Positions 25,313 to 34,266 are shown, numbered from the stretch's first letter. The stretch is 64,000 bases of DNA from Streptomyces sp. NBC_00271 (GCF_036178845.1 NZ_CP108070.1:4216001-4280000); one strand, 5' to 3'. Notes: a model not told the origin generated them from the letters alone. A program made the numbers and translations.

Positions 25313-25850
25313 TCAGGCCTGGGACGCCCGGACGGGCGGGCGCGGCGTCACGGTCACTTCCGGGATGGTGCCGCCGCAGCGCAGTACGACGTCGAGGACG
25401 CGGAGGAACTCCTCCACGTCGAGCAGGGAACCCGTCAGATAGCCGCGCTGCCGCCAGACTGGGTAGACCTGGGCCGCGTACTCCCGGTCCCAGCCGTCGT
25501 TGAACCCGGTCCTGGAGTCCCCTTCCCCGCCCGACTTCGTCAGATGCGGGAGCGCGGCGCTCGTGACCAGCGCCGCACCGATCACATTGGTGTCCATGGC
25601 GCGGCGCCAGGCGTCGGCGTCGAGCTTCTCGACCGGGGCGAGGGGGCCGATGCCGGTGGCGTAGACGAGCGCGTCGATGCCGCCCAGCCCGGCGGCGGCC
25701 TCCTCGACCGCCGCCCGGCAGGACGACTCGTCGGTCACGTCACAGGCGACGGCGAACGTGTCCGGGCCCGCCTCCTTCGCCGCGGCGCCCCAGGTCGACC
25801 CCGATGCACCGGCCCAGTCCACTCGACGCCCCGACCACGACAGCCTTCAT
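25313..25850 (-). pseudogene. SDR pseudogene with two deletions
   Basis: The minus-strand ATG at 25850 opens an SDR N-terminus (MKAVVVGASSGLGRCIGVDL), but the frame then diverges. The rest of the protein continues in another frame as AAAKEAGPDTFAVACDVTDE, VYATGIGPLAPVEKL and NVIGAALVTSAALPHLT. A block normally present between the first glycine loop and AAAKEAG is missing, with a frameshift. A second, in-frame loss removes the catalytic Tyr-xxx-Lys region, since ALPHLTKSGG joins directly to EGDSRTGFNDGWDREYAAQ. With no catalytic Tyr/Lys and a shifted cofactor domain, the gene cannot encode an active SDR. The C-terminal LTGSLLDVEEFLRVLDVVLR is intact, suggesting recent decay. Confidence 0.8.
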
Positions 25851-25982
25851 GTCAGAACCTCATTCTCAGTATCCGACAATCCCCTTCCGCCGCTTCTATC
25901 ACAAGTCGGGGCCGATGGGCAGACCCCCTGCAACGCCTGTCACTCGCAAGCTGCGCGCCACTCGCGAGCTGCACACTCATGG

Positions 25983-26900
25983 CTACGCGCTCGCGCGCAG
26001 ATACCCCGAGTTCGCGACCTGCCCGAGGAACGTCAGCCGGGTGTCCGTCGCCATGTGCTTGTCGAAGGCCTCCTTGATACCGGGCCACTTGGGGTGTCCG
26101 AAGTCGTCGAGTACGACGATCCCGCCGGGCGCGACGATCTGCTCGGCCCACTCCAGGTCCGCGGCGACACCGGCGGCGGAGTGGTCACCGTCGACGATGA
26201 TCACCCCGTAGGAACGGTCGGAGACCAGGGCACGCACCTCGGGGTCCTCGGAGAAGCCCTGCTGGACACGGGCCGCGGCACCGGCCGCGCCGACCAGGGC
26301 CAGATTGGCACGCACCGCGGCGCCGCGCACGGGAGTGCCCGTCGGGTCGGCCCCCTCGGTGGTGCCGGGCTGCAACTGGAGGCCCGCGAGCGGGTCGACG
26401 ATCGTCAGACGCGGGTCGCGTCCCGCGCGCTCCATCATCCGGATCAGGGCCGCGCCGAACATCCCGTACAGGGTGCCGATCTCGAGGATCTCGTCGTTCG
26501 GCGGGTCGAGCAGCGGGACGGCGGAGAGCTTGCCGCAGATGTTCATGGTGCCGCCGGCGATCCGGCCGACCCCGAGCGCTTCCAGGGCGATGAGCAGCCG
26601 GAACGCCTGGGAGATGTTCCGCTCCGCCCCGCTCCTGTCTCCGCTCACCTGCGCCAACTCCTCGATGGCGCGGTCGAGATGGATCTGGGCCGGCATGCGC
26701 GACACGCCGCGGCCCGTCCCGTCGATCAGCAACTCGAGGGGACGCTGACGATTACGCAGTGTCGCCAGCTCGCGCTGGAGTCCGCCTTCGGATCCGTCCC
26801 CGATGGCGCGGCGGATCCGGCGGTCGATGCGCTGATCGATGAGATCGGCGATCGGACGCAGGGCGCGCCTGGCGGTCTTGGTGGTGAGTAGCGCTCGCAT
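25983..26900 (-). CDS. Class I SAM-dependent methyltransferase (cephalosporin-hydroxylase/MT_24-like)
   Basis: A 305-residue protein. The first 60 residues are a basic helical region (RRALRPIADLIDQRIDRR). The Rossmann core follows: EILEIGTLYGMFGAALIRMM near residue 143, then RLTIVDPLAGLQLQPGT, YGVIIVDGDHSAAGVAADLE, and APGGIVVLDDFGHPKWPG. The DGDH and DDF acidic residues match metal-assisted methyltransferases of the MT_24 type that act on sugars or small molecules. The start at 26900 is preferred to a longer frame because the upstream extension is not protein-like and GAGGGTC lies upstream. It is a single gene with its own upstream region and no clear partner. Confidence 0.78.
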   Translation of the reverse strand: MRALLTTKTARRALRPIADLIDQRIDRRIRRAIGDGSEGGLQRELATLRNRQRPLELLIDGTGRGVSRMPAQIHLDRAIEELAQVSGDRSGAERNISQAFRLLIALEALGVGRIAGGTMNICGKLSAVPLLDPPNDEILEIGTLYGMFGAALIRMMERAGRDPRLTIVDPLAGLQLQPGTTEGADPTGTPVRGAAVRANLALVGAAGAAARVQQGFSEDPEVRALVSDRSYGVIIVDGDHSAAGVAADLEWAEQIVAPGGIVVLDDFGHPKWPGIKEAFDKHMATDTRLTFLGQVANSGYLRASA

Positions 26901-27312
26901 GGCTCTTTGACCCTCGCAGGTATAGGAGAAGTGCTGCGTACACGGGGGGACAGAAGGTGCGCACACCCTGATCACGACAGGCTGCACAGTGGGGATCCAA
27001 CGCCCAAAGGACGGTAAAGCGTAAACGTCCCACAGATAAATCACAGCGAACACCGGCCCCCCAAAGGGGAACGTGTGAATGATGCTTGGGCCACGGGAGG
27101 GTTACGTGCGTCGATATGTGGCATGCCGTCAGCTGAATGACGGGTCAGGAGGAAGCGGGTGTCACGGAGCGGGGTCGGGCCGCGACACCTCGCGCCGGTG
27201 GATCTTCCTCGTAACGTAGAGCTCTCTCCCGTCGTCCACCGCCGCCTCACCCATCTATCCCGTCGCCTGCCTCCTCCCTCATCCATCTCCCCCGACTCCA
27301 CAAGGACCGTTC
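26901..27312. other. Intergenic region without a recognisable gene
   Basis: This 412-bp region separates the divergent methyltransferase and 6PGDH-like genes. Short AT-richer patches (around 27010-27045) suggest promoters. I found no convincing -35/-10 pair, palindrome or RNA structure. An AAGGAC before the ATG at 27313 can serve as ribosome site. Confidence 0.5.
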
Positions 27313-28348
27313 ATGACGACCGTGACACTCCTGCACCCCGGCGCCATGGGCCCGGAGGTCGGCGCCCAGGCACACCGCGCCGGGACCCGGGTGCTCCACG
27401 TCCCCACCGGCCGTGGTTCGGCCAGCGTGGAGCGGGCCCGGAAGGCCGGCCTGGAGGCGGCCGAGTCACTCGGGTCCGCCCTGGCCGTCAGCGACCTGGT
27501 CCTGTCGATCTGCCCACCGCACGCGGCGGAGGACGTCGCGCGCGAGGTCCTCGAGCACACCTTCACCGGTGTCTACGTGGAGGCGAACGCCATCAGCCCC
27601 GATCGGGCCCTCCGTATCGACGCGGCCTGTCGCGAACGCGGCGTCGCCATGGTCGACGGCTCGATCATCGGCGCTCCCCCCGGACCGGGCAGCGCCCCGC
27701 GGCTCTACCTGAGCGGCGACCAGGAGGCTGTCGGCCGGGTGGCCGCGGTGTTCGAGGGCACCGCCGTACTCGCCCGACCGCTCGACGCCGGGGTCGGTGC
27801 CGCGTCGGCACTGAAGATGGCCTTCGCCTCCTTCCAAAAGTCCGCCCGCGTCCTAGGGCCTGTCCGGCGGACCATGCCGCAGACGCGGGGCTTGGCACGC
27901 CCATCTGCGGCGTTGTCGTCGGTTGCCGACGCTCCGCGTCGACGCCCTCCTCCGCCTTGCAGCTGCACGCACCAAGCCCCGCTCACCAGCGTTCACGAGG
28001 CACCGCCCGTTTCCTGCGACTTGATCCGCCGGACAGACCCTGGCCGCCGTCTCGCACGCGCTCGCCGCGCGTCACGGCGTGGATGCCGAACTGACCCTGG
28101 AGGCCGAGTCGATCACCTCCAGGATTCTCGCCGAAGTGGACTACCTGCCCAGCGTCGCGGCCCGCGCCTGGCGTTGGGCCCCCGAGATGGAGGAGATCGC
28201 CGCCACCCTCCGCTCCACCGGCCTCCCGCCCGACCTGGCCGAGGCCGGCGCCACGGTTCTGCGCCACTGGACCGCCGACAAGGACCGCTTCGACCTCCCC
28301 CTGGAGGGGGTCCTCGCCCACCTCCACACACCCGACGACCAGGACTGA
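27313..28348 (+). pseudogene. 6-phosphogluconate-dehydrogenase-like NAD(P) oxidoreductase disrupted by MITE-like insertion
   Basis: The N-terminal part is an NAD-binding 6PGDH-like domain (VTLLHPGAMGPEVGAQAHRAG, LSICPPHAAEDVAREV, VDGSIIGAPP, SALKMAFASFQKSAR). The C-terminal part (AAVSHALAARHGVDAELTLE through DFDLPLEGV-type sequence to the stop at 28348) matches the DUF1932 domain that follows in intact members. Between them lies an inserted 184-187 bp element (27855-28041). Removing 187 bp rejoins CGC-GTC-CT to G-GCC in frame, restoring one protein of about 282 residues (SARVLAAVSHALAARHG). As it stands the reading frame is shifted by one and the protein would end in unrelated sequence. Members reduce beta-hydroxyacids or imines; the specific role is unknown. 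Confidence 0.85.
27855..28041. mobile_element. MITE-like element with 17-bp terminal inverted repeats
   Basis: The ends are AGGGCCTGTCCGGCGGA (27855-27871) and its near-perfect inverted copy at 28025-28041 (one mismatch). A second inner inverted pair, GCGGGGCTTGG (27885-27895) and CCAAGCCCCGC (27972-27982), lets the element fold into a long hairpin. It has no transposase. It is flanked by CCT on both sides (27852-27854 and 28039-28041), a possible 3-bp target duplication that would make the element itself 184 bp. TIRs of this type resemble IS5-group ends in Streptomyces, suggesting mobilisation in trans; that link is from memory. Confidence 0.8.
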
Positions 28349-28441
28349 CGTCCAGTTCCGTCGCTTCACCACCTCTCACCTCTCTCGCCCCGGCGCCGGG
28401 AATCCACTACAGGGGCCCAACGACGTTACGTGCGGGAAACC

Positions 28442-28498
28442 TTGACGATCACTGTCCCGGGTGCCACGATTCCGGCGCCGCCATGTTTACGTAAACAT
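28442..28498 (+). promoter_or_regulatory. Candidate promoter with first palindromic operator
   Basis: TTGACG (28442-28447) and CACGAT (28465-28470) are 17 bp apart. A perfect 16-bp palindrome ATGTTTACGTAAACAT (28483-28498) follows, starting about 6 nt after the expected transcription start, a typical position for a LacI-type repressor. Confidence 0.55.
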
Positions 28499-28549
28499 CG
28501 CCACCGACCCAGCCCCGGCCATGAGTTCAGGCCTCGCCACGCCGGCCGA

Positions 28550-28563
28550 TGTTTACGTAAACA
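28550..28563 (+). promoter_or_regulatory. Second copy of the TGTTTACGTAAACA operator
   Basis: A perfect 14-bp palindrome identical to the core of the first operator. The centres are 66 bp apart, compatible with repressor looping. Confidence 0.6.
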
Positions 28564-28943
28564 CAGCGTTCCGGTCGGTGGATCAGGGAGGAGCGGACGG
28601 ATGGGCTCAGCGCCGCAGGCGAGTGTTCACGGCGCCCGGAGGCCGTCGAGGTCGAGACGGCGCAGGAACCGCGCCTCGCACCTGCCTTGAGTACACCGGG
28701 GCCCACCCGCGCGGGCGACAGGACCGCCCCGCACGCCCCCACACATCACCCTCCCCCACACCGGTGAAGCACCACCGGTGAAGCACCACCGCACCACCGA
28801 TACAGCACCGGTCGTCACCGGGCCCACGACGGCGAGCCGACGCACCCCGCGTCCCGTCCGGCCCGGCGAACCTTCCGACGGCCACCCAGCCCCGCGCAGG
28901 CTCCGCCGGGCGCTGAGCCGCAGTCACCTGAAAGGGCAAGTCG

Positions 28944-30023
28944 ATGCGCACTACCCCCGCCAGAACCCGCCTCTCGCCCCGCCTGCGCGCCGCCTGCGTG
29001 GCGCTCCTGATCGCCGGCACCAGCGGCACGGCCGTCGCCGCGACCGGCGGCACGGCCGTCGCCGGCGGCTCCGCCCACGCCGCGCCGAGCAAGGACACGA
29101 CCCAGTTCAAGGGCGTGAACTGGGCCGACCCGCGTGACAACTTCGCCGACGACCCCGTCGTACTGTCCGGCCTGTCGACCTCCGACAGCTACGCCCGGAC
29201 CTATGCCAAGGCGAGCCGGATCATCTCGGCGTTCCGCGCGAACCTCGGCGCCAACACCGTCCGGCTGCCCATCAACCCGTACACGGTCAACGGCTCGTAC
29301 TGGAAGTCCTACCGCGGGGTCATCGACGCCGCGTCGGACAAGGGCTTCAAGGTCATCGTCTCCTACTGGGAGGGCACGGGCGCCCGCAAGGACGGCTTCA
29401 TCGACGACCCCGCCACCTTCTGGCCCATGTGGAACACGGTGGTCAAGACCTACAAGAACGACAAGCAGGTCTACTTCGAGCCGATGAACGAGCCCCACGG
29501 CTACACCGACACCGAGTGGGCCGACATCGCGGCGAAGTGGCTGGCCACCTACCCCTCCGTCCCGCGCGACCGGGTGTTCGTCAGCGGCGCCGGCTACAAC
29601 GACCACGTCACCTCCGTCTGCGCCGACCCGCGCCTGAAGGGCACCTACCTCTCCCTGCACCACTACGGGTTCTGGAAGGACTACGCCACCTACGACCAGT
29701 GGGTGTCCGACCTCAAGGAGCGCATCGGTGACTGCGCGAGCCGTACCGTCGCCGACGAGTTCGGCGCCCCGATGACCACCGGCCTCGACTACAACAAGCC
29801 GGACGCCTCCAACAACTACGTCAACTACGTCCAGGCCGTCACCGACACCTTCCGCCAGTTGAAGATGGGCTCCGTCTACTGGCCCGGCCTGCGCACCGAC
29901 GACACGTACTCCTTGCAGACCCTGACCGGCGACCCCGCCCGCCCATGGCTCGCCACCACCAACCAGTCCGGCGCCGACCGCCTCGCCTGGGCCTGGGGCC
30001 GCGGAAAGCCCGTCCAGCCCTGA
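28944..30023 (+). CDS. Secreted GH5 endoglucanase (cellulase)
   Basis: A 359-residue protein with an N-terminal signal peptide (RLRAACVALLIAGTSGTAVAA, with an Ala/Gly-rich run ending in SAHAAP). The glycoside hydrolase family 5 barrel follows: FKGVNWADP at the start, RLPINPYTVNG, the acid/base Glu in VYFEPMNEPHGY (near residue 181), HHYGFWKDY with the conserved His/Tyr pair, and the nucleophile Glu in RTVADEFGAPM (near residue 273). It ends shortly after the barrel, with no carbohydrate-binding module. It hydrolyses beta-1,4-glucan or mannan outside the cell. Two palindromic operators about 390-460 bp upstream suggest repression relieved by sugar. AAAGGGC serves as a weak ribosome site. Confidence 0.87.
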   Translation: MRTTPARTRLSPRLRAACVALLIAGTSGTAVAATGGTAVAGGSAHAAPSKDTTQFKGVNWADPRDNFADDPVVLSGLSTSDSYARTYAKASRIISAFRANLGANTVRLPINPYTVNGSYWKSYRGVIDAASDKGFKVIVSYWEGTGARKDGFIDDPATFWPMWNTVVKTYKNDKQVYFEPMNEPHGYTDTEWADIAAKWLATYPSVPRDRVFVSGAGYNDHVTSVCADPRLKGTYLSLHHYGFWKDYATYDQWVSDLKERIGDCASRTVADEFGAPMTTGLDYNKPDASNNYVNYVQAVTDTFRQLKMGSVYWPGLRTDDTYSLQTLTGDPARPWLATTNQSGADRLAWAWGRGKPVQP

Positions 30024-30076
30024 GCCGGCCCCCCGGCCCGGCCCGCGCGCGCGGGGCCGCTGGATCCGCTCCTCGT

Positions 30077-30188
30077 TCGAACTGACTTCGCCAAGGAACC
30101 GCCGTTCCCCGGCGATCACCCCGGACGAGCGCGAAGCGCGCGAAACGTACAACCGCGGCCCCTGGATCAGCTCCAGGGGCCGCAACCT
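30077..30188 (+). repeat. Left copy of a ~113-bp imperfect direct repeat with hairpin
   Basis: It runs from TCGAACTGAC to CCGCAACCT and shares its order of blocks with 42063-42176 in the same orientation: TCGAACTGAC, GTTCCCC, CCGGACGAG, GCGAAACG and the hairpin. The hairpin here is a perfect 12-bp stem, GCGGCCCCTGGA (30155-30166) with 30172-30183, loop TCAGC. It also lies between the convergent GH5 and PucR-type genes, where it could terminate transcription. Confidence 0.72.
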
Positions 30189-30280
30189 CGCCGCGGGCAG
30201 AGCCGAGGACGGCCGTCAGCGACACACGCGGGCGTTGAGCCGGGCGGCCTCGCGCGTCAGGTGGTCGCGTCGGCCGGTGA

Positions 30281-32239
30281 TCACGCGGCGGACAGGACCA
30301 GGTGGACCTTGAGGGCGAGATGCACCTGCAGCACCTGGTCGCCGTGGCGCCACTGCGGGCCGAGCAGCGAGGTGATGCGGTCGATGCGCTGGTAGAGCGT
30401 GTTGACGTGGATGTAGAGCTCGGCGGCGGTGCGGCCGAGGCCGGTGTCGCAGGCGAAGAAGGCGAGCAGGGTGCGGGTGAGCTCGCCGCCGCGCTGGGTG
30501 TCGTAGTCGAGGACGGGGCCGATGGTGCGGCGCACGAAGCGGTGCAGCTCCTCGCGGCCCGCCTGATGGAACAGCAGCCCGTAGACGCCCAGTTCGCCGG
30601 GGGACGCCCCTTCTCCGTCGCGGTCGAGCGCGAGCAGGACGTCCAGGCAGCGGACCGCGTCGTGGTGTGCCTCGACGATGGCGTCGATGCCGGGCACGGC
30701 CGTCGCGGCGCCGACGGTGACCAGGTTGTCCACGACCCGCGACAAGTGGTCGGCCAGGGTGCGGGCGGCCTCGTCCGGGTCCGGATCCTGCGGCAGGAGG
30801 ACGACGGTGTCGCCCCGGTATTCGCCCGCGAGACCCCGGGCATGGGCGGCGTACGAGGCCGCGGCATCGGCGATGCGTCGCCGATGGGCGCTGTCACGGC
30901 AGCGGGCGGCGAACACCGTGTGCGGGCGGTGGAGGTCGAGGCCCACCAGGGTGGCCCGGCGCCGCAGGCCCTCCGGATCCCGGTGCGGGGAGCCGAGCAG
31001 GTCCTCGAGGATCTCGCCGCGCAGCCGGTGCTCGGCCTCGGCGACGGTGCGCTCGCTGAGCAGCATCAGCGCGGTGACGAGCGCGGCACGCTCGAGGGAA
31101 CGTACTCCTGAGGCGTCCAGGTGGTCGCGGACGAGCAGCAGAACGCCCAGGAGTTCGCTGCCGGCCACGATGGGAGTGGCACAGGCGGCGGATCCGTCGG
31201 CGCCGGCCGGGATACGGCGGGTGCGGCGGGCGTCCGTGCTCAGCACCCGGGCGTCGCGGACCGCATGGGCGGCGGGGCACGGATCCGGGAGCGCTCCTTC
31301 GGCGCGGGCCTGTTCGACGAGAGGGTCGTCACCGGCGGCGGCCATGGTGCGGCCGCGGGGGTCAAGGACGAGGATGCTCCCGCCGAGGACGTCGGCGAGG
31401 GTCTGCGCGACGTCGGCCATGCCGCCGCCGTCGAGAACGATGGTGGTGAGGCGCTCGTGCAGGGCGGCGGCGCGTTCGATGGATTCGCTGTGGGCGCGGA
31501 TGACGCCGTTGGCTTCGGTGAGTTCGTCGACTGCTCTGCGTACGTCCTGGAAGAGGGTCGCGTTCTCGATGGCGATGGCGGCGTGGTTGGCGAGCGAGAC
31601 GAGCAGGGCCACTTCGTGCTCGGAGAAGGGGCGGACCCGGCGGTTGGCCGCGAACAGGACGCCAATGACGTTCTCGCCGAGTTTGAGAGGCACTCCCTCG
31701 ATGGAGATCAGCCCCTCGCCGCCCACGACGTCGTCGATGCAGTGCTCGAAGCGCAGGTCGGCGAAGTAGTCGGAGGTGTTGTACGGAACCGCCGTCTTGG
31801 CCACAAGACCGCCGAGGCCTGCGCCCATGGCAAGCCGTGCCTGTTTGAACGCGTCGGTACGTATCCCGTCGGTCACCCGCATATAGGTGTCGCCGCGTTG
31901 AGCGTCGTTGAGCATCAGGTAGGCCACGTCGGTGCCGAGCAGGCTGCGAGCCCGGCGGACGATGGCCTGGAGCACGGCCTCCAGATCACGCAGTGAGGAC
32001 AGGTCCCCCGCTGTCTCGTAGAGCGCGGCGAGCTCGGCCTCCCGACGGCGACGCTCCTCCAGGCGCGCCCGTACCTGCAGGGCGTCGTCGACGAGCAGGG
32101 CGAGCCGGGGCCGGTCCTCGGAAGGGCATCGGTCGAGGAGGGCGTCGTACTCACTCTGCGCGGCGTCTTCGCGCAGCAGGCGCAGCAGCCGCGCCGCGGG
32201 CTCCACATCGGCCCGACTGTGTGTGGTCGTCGAGTCCAC
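30281..32239 (-). CDS. PucR/CdaR-type GAF transcriptional regulator
   Basis: A 652-residue regulator. Residues about 65-250 form a GAF domain (LEAVLQAIVRRARSLLGTDV, IGVLFAANRRVRPFSEHEVA), followed by a second GAF-like sensory region with a PucR-type GGDEF-related core (LDLHRPHTVFAARC). The C-terminal HTH_30 domain reads ELTRTLLAFFACDTGLGRTAAELYIHVNTLYQRIDRI. Such proteins activate catabolic genes in response to small metabolites. The GTG at 32239 is chosen over an earlier ATG because AGGAGG (complement of 32245-32250) lies 5 nt upstream. It is the last gene of the liv operon (73-nt gap after livM), so it probably controls uptake of the transporter's substrate. Confidence 0.82.
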   Translation of the reverse strand: MDSTTTHSRADVEPAARLLRLLREDAAQSEYDALLDRCPSEDRPRLALLVDDALQVRARLEERRRREAELAALYETAGDLSSLRDLEAVLQAIVRRARSLLGTDVAYLMLNDAQRGDTYMRVTDGIRTDAFKQARLAMGAGLGGLVAKTAVPYNTSDYFADLRFEHCIDDVVGGEGLISIEGVPLKLGENVIGVLFAANRRVRPFSEHEVALLVSLANHAAIAIENATLFQDVRRAVDELTEANGVIRAHSESIERAAALHERLTTIVLDGGGMADVAQTLADVLGGSILVLDPRGRTMAAAGDDPLVEQARAEGALPDPCPAAHAVRDARVLSTDARRTRRIPAGADGSAACATPIVAGSELLGVLLLVRDHLDASGVRSLERAALVTALMLLSERTVAEAEHRLRGEILEDLLGSPHRDPEGLRRRATLVGLDLHRPHTVFAARCRDSAHRRRIADAAASYAAHARGLAGEYRGDTVVLLPQDPDPDEAARTLADHLSRVVDNLVTVGAATAVPGIDAIVEAHHDAVRCLDVLLALDRDGEGASPGELGVYGLLFHQAGREELHRFVRRTIGPVLDYDTQRGGELTRTLLAFFACDTGLGRTAAELYIHVNTLYQRIDRITSLLGPQWRHGDQVLQVHLALKVHLVLSAA

Positions 32240-32311
32240 GGATGCCTCCTGAGTGTTCCGGTACGCGTTCCCGCCTGCGATGTTCACCGCCCCGGCTCCG
32301 TCTGCACAGAT

Positions 32312-33343
32312 CTACGACGAGACCGGTTGCGACGCGTCGTCGTGGTCGTGCTCCACGTGTGGTTCCGGGTCGGGGGCCGTGGACTGCGTACGGGAGCGCA
32401 GGGTGTGCGTGAGTGTGCCCCACACTCCTCGGCGGAAGAGCAGGACGACGACGATGAAGACGCCGCCGGTGACCAGGCCGGTCTCCTCGAAACCGGACGT
32501 GGACAGCCAGTCCTCCAGGCGGACGATGGCGCCGGCACCCAGCAGGCTGCCCCAGAGGGTGCCGATGCCGCCGAGGACCGTCATGACGACGACCTTGCCC
32601 GACGTCGTCCAGTACACCTCCTGCAGGGAGGCGAAACCGTGGTTGACCGCGTACAGTCCGCCCGCGAGGCCGGACAGGAACGCGGACACGGTGAAGACGA
32701 CGAGCTTGTAGCGGTCGGCGGCATATCCCAGGGCGCGGGCACGTGCGGAGTTGTCGCGCACGGCGGCGATCACCCGGCCGAACGGGGAGTGCACGATCCG
32801 CCAGGCCGCGGCGAGGCCGAGCAGCACCACCGGCAGGGCCGCGTAGTAGAAGACGAACGAGTCCGACAGGTCGATGCCCGGCAGGTCGCGGGGAATTCCC
32901 TGCAGACCGTTCTCGCCGCCCGTGACATCGCCCCACTGGTTGGCGATGAAGTACACCATCTGCGCGAAGGCCAGGGTGACCATGGCGAAGTAGATGCCGC
33001 TGCGCCGGACCGCGAAGAACCCGATGGGCAGGGCGAGCAGCGCGGCGGCCGCCGCCCCGCCCAGCACGGCGACGTAGAACGGCAGTCCGCTGTGGATGGC
33101 GATCAGCCCGGTGACGTACGCCGAGCTGCCCCAGAACGCCGCGTGTCCGAAGGACAGCAGCCCGGCGTGACCGAGCAGCAGATCGAAGGCGACGGCGAAC
33201 AGGCCCCAGCAGAGGATGTCCGTGGCGACCGGCGGATACAGGCCCCAGGGCAGACCGAAGGCCACGAGCAGCCCTGCGGTGAGCAGGCCCCACCGGATCC
33301 GGGCGGGGCGGCTGTGCAGCTTCTCGAGGAGGCCGAGGATCAT
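32312..33343 (-). CDS. livM: Liv-type ABC transporter permease (LivM)
   Basis: A 343-residue permease with about ten membrane helices. The family signatures are LLGHAGLLSFGHAAFWGSSAYVTG, the EAA-like loop RVIAAVRDNSARARALGYAADRYK, and GGIGTLWGSLLGAGAIVRLEDW. It has a hydrophilic His/Asp-rich C-terminal tail (VEHDHDD). Together with LivH it forms the membrane channel of a branched-chain amino acid/amide type importer. It overlaps livH by 4 nt. The subfamily includes transporters of amides, urea and carboxylic acids, so the ligand is not fixed by sequence; the neighbouring PHB hydrolases suggest a hydroxyacid. Confidence 0.88.
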   Translation of the reverse strand: MILGLLEKLHSRPARIRWGLLTAGLLVAFGLPWGLYPPVATDILCWGLFAVAFDLLLGHAGLLSFGHAAFWGSSAYVTGLIAIHSGLPFYVAVLGGAAAAALLALPIGFFAVRRSGIYFAMVTLAFAQMVYFIANQWGDVTGGENGLQGIPRDLPGIDLSDSFVFYYAALPVVLLGLAAAWRIVHSPFGRVIAAVRDNSARARALGYAADRYKLVVFTVSAFLSGLAGGLYAVNHGFASLQEVYWTTSGKVVVMTVLGGIGTLWGSLLGAGAIVRLEDWLSTSGFEETGLVTGGVFIVVVLLFRRGVWGTLTHTLRSRTQSTAPDPEPHVEHDHDDASQPVSS

Positions 33344-34206
33344 GCGTGTTCCTCCTTGCCGAACAGTCCGGCGGGCCGGACGAGCAGCACGACGGCCATC
33401 AGCAGGTAGACCGAGGTCTGGGACAGGACGGGGACGTAGAGGTTGCCGAGGGCCTGGATCATGCCGATGGTGAACCCGGCCAGCACGGAGCCGAAGACGG
33501 AGCCGAGGCCGCCGATGACGACGACCGCGAACACCGTGATGATCAGGTCGCTGCCCATACCGGAGTTGACCGCCCGCATGGGTGCGGCGAGCACGCCGGC
33601 CAGGGCCGCGAGCCCGACGCCGAAGCCGAAGACGGGCGTGACCCAGCGCCCCGTGTCGATGCCGAACGCCCTGGTGAGTTCGGGGCGTTCGGTGGCCGCG
33701 CGCACGATGGTCCCGATTCGGGTGCGGGTGAGCAGCAGCCACACGGCCAGGCAGAGAGCGACCGAGACGGCGAGTACGAACACCTGGTAGCGCGGGAAGT
33801 CGAACAGGCCCAGATCCATGGAGCCGGGGAAGGGACCGCGCTCGTAGGGCTGCGACTGCGCTCCGTACTTCATGCGAAGCAGGTCCTGGCAGACCAGCGC
33901 GATGCCGAAGGTGAGCAGGAAGTTGTAGAGCGGGTCGAGGGCCGTCAGGCGGCGGATCAGCAACCGTTCGAGGAGGGTGCCGGCGACGGCGAGTGCGAGG
34001 GGCACGAGCAGCAGGGCCCACCAGAAGCCGAGCCCCGCGCTGTCGCCGAGGGCGACCGCGCCGAACGCGCCGAGCATGTAGAGCGCGCCGTGGGCGAAGT
34101 TCACCACGCGCAGCATGCCGAAGATGACGGCGAGGCCGAGGGCGAGGAGGGCGTAGAAGCTGCCGCTGACCAGCCCGTTGAAGGCCTGTTGGAGAAACGA
34201 GGTCAT
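33340..34206 (-). CDS. livH: Liv-type ABC transporter permease (LivH)
   Basis: A 288-residue permease with eight or so membrane helices. It begins with the typical LQQAFNGLVSGSFYALLALGLAVIFGMLRVVNFAHGALYM and contains the coupling loop RAATERPELTRAFGIDTGRW and GLGSVFGSVLAGFTIGMIQAL. It pairs with LivM (4-nt overlap) and lies 60 nt downstream of the solute-binding protein gene. All five Liv components are present in one operon in the order livG-livF-livJ-livH-livM, so the transporter is complete. Confidence 0.9.
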   Translation of the reverse strand: MTSFLQQAFNGLVSGSFYALLALGLAVIFGMLRVVNFAHGALYMLGAFGAVALGDSAGLGFWWALLLVPLALAVAGTLLERLLIRRLTALDPLYNFLLTFGIALVCQDLLRMKYGAQSQPYERGPFPGSMDLGLFDFPRYQVFVLAVSVALCLAVWLLLTRTRIGTIVRAATERPELTRAFGIDTGRWVTPVFGFGVGLAALAGVLAAPMRAVNSGMGSDLIITVFAVVVIGGLGSVFGSVLAGFTIGMIQALGNLYVPVLSQTSVYLLMAVVLLVRPAGLFGKEEHA

Positions 34207-34266
34207 GAGTGGGTCCCGTCGTCGGCCGGCGGCCTGCCCGTCGTGCGGGCCGCCGGACCCCGGTGG

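Larger units (their letters stand above)
28349..28943 (+). other. Long non-coding region upstream of the GH5 gene
   Basis: This 595-bp interval contains a candidate promoter with two palindromic operators (28442-28563) and a 14-bp tandem duplication, CCGGTGAAGCACCA (28761-28774 and 28775-28788). Open frames here have frame-shadow composition and no ribosome sites, so I call no gene. If the upstream promoter is used, the GH5 transcript would have a leader of about 460 nt. Confidence 0.5.

Noticed and set aside
25941..25972. Direct repeat CACTCGC(A/G)AGCTGC
   Set aside because: Two short copies downstream of a gene with no structural or contextual support for a function.
28461..28781. 106-residue ORF over the operator region
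   Set aside because: No ribosome site, low-complexity sequence, overlaps promoter and operators.
30216..30284. Micro-ORF of 22 residues overlapping the PucR stop (GTGA)
   Set aside because: Too short to support without homologues; no motif.
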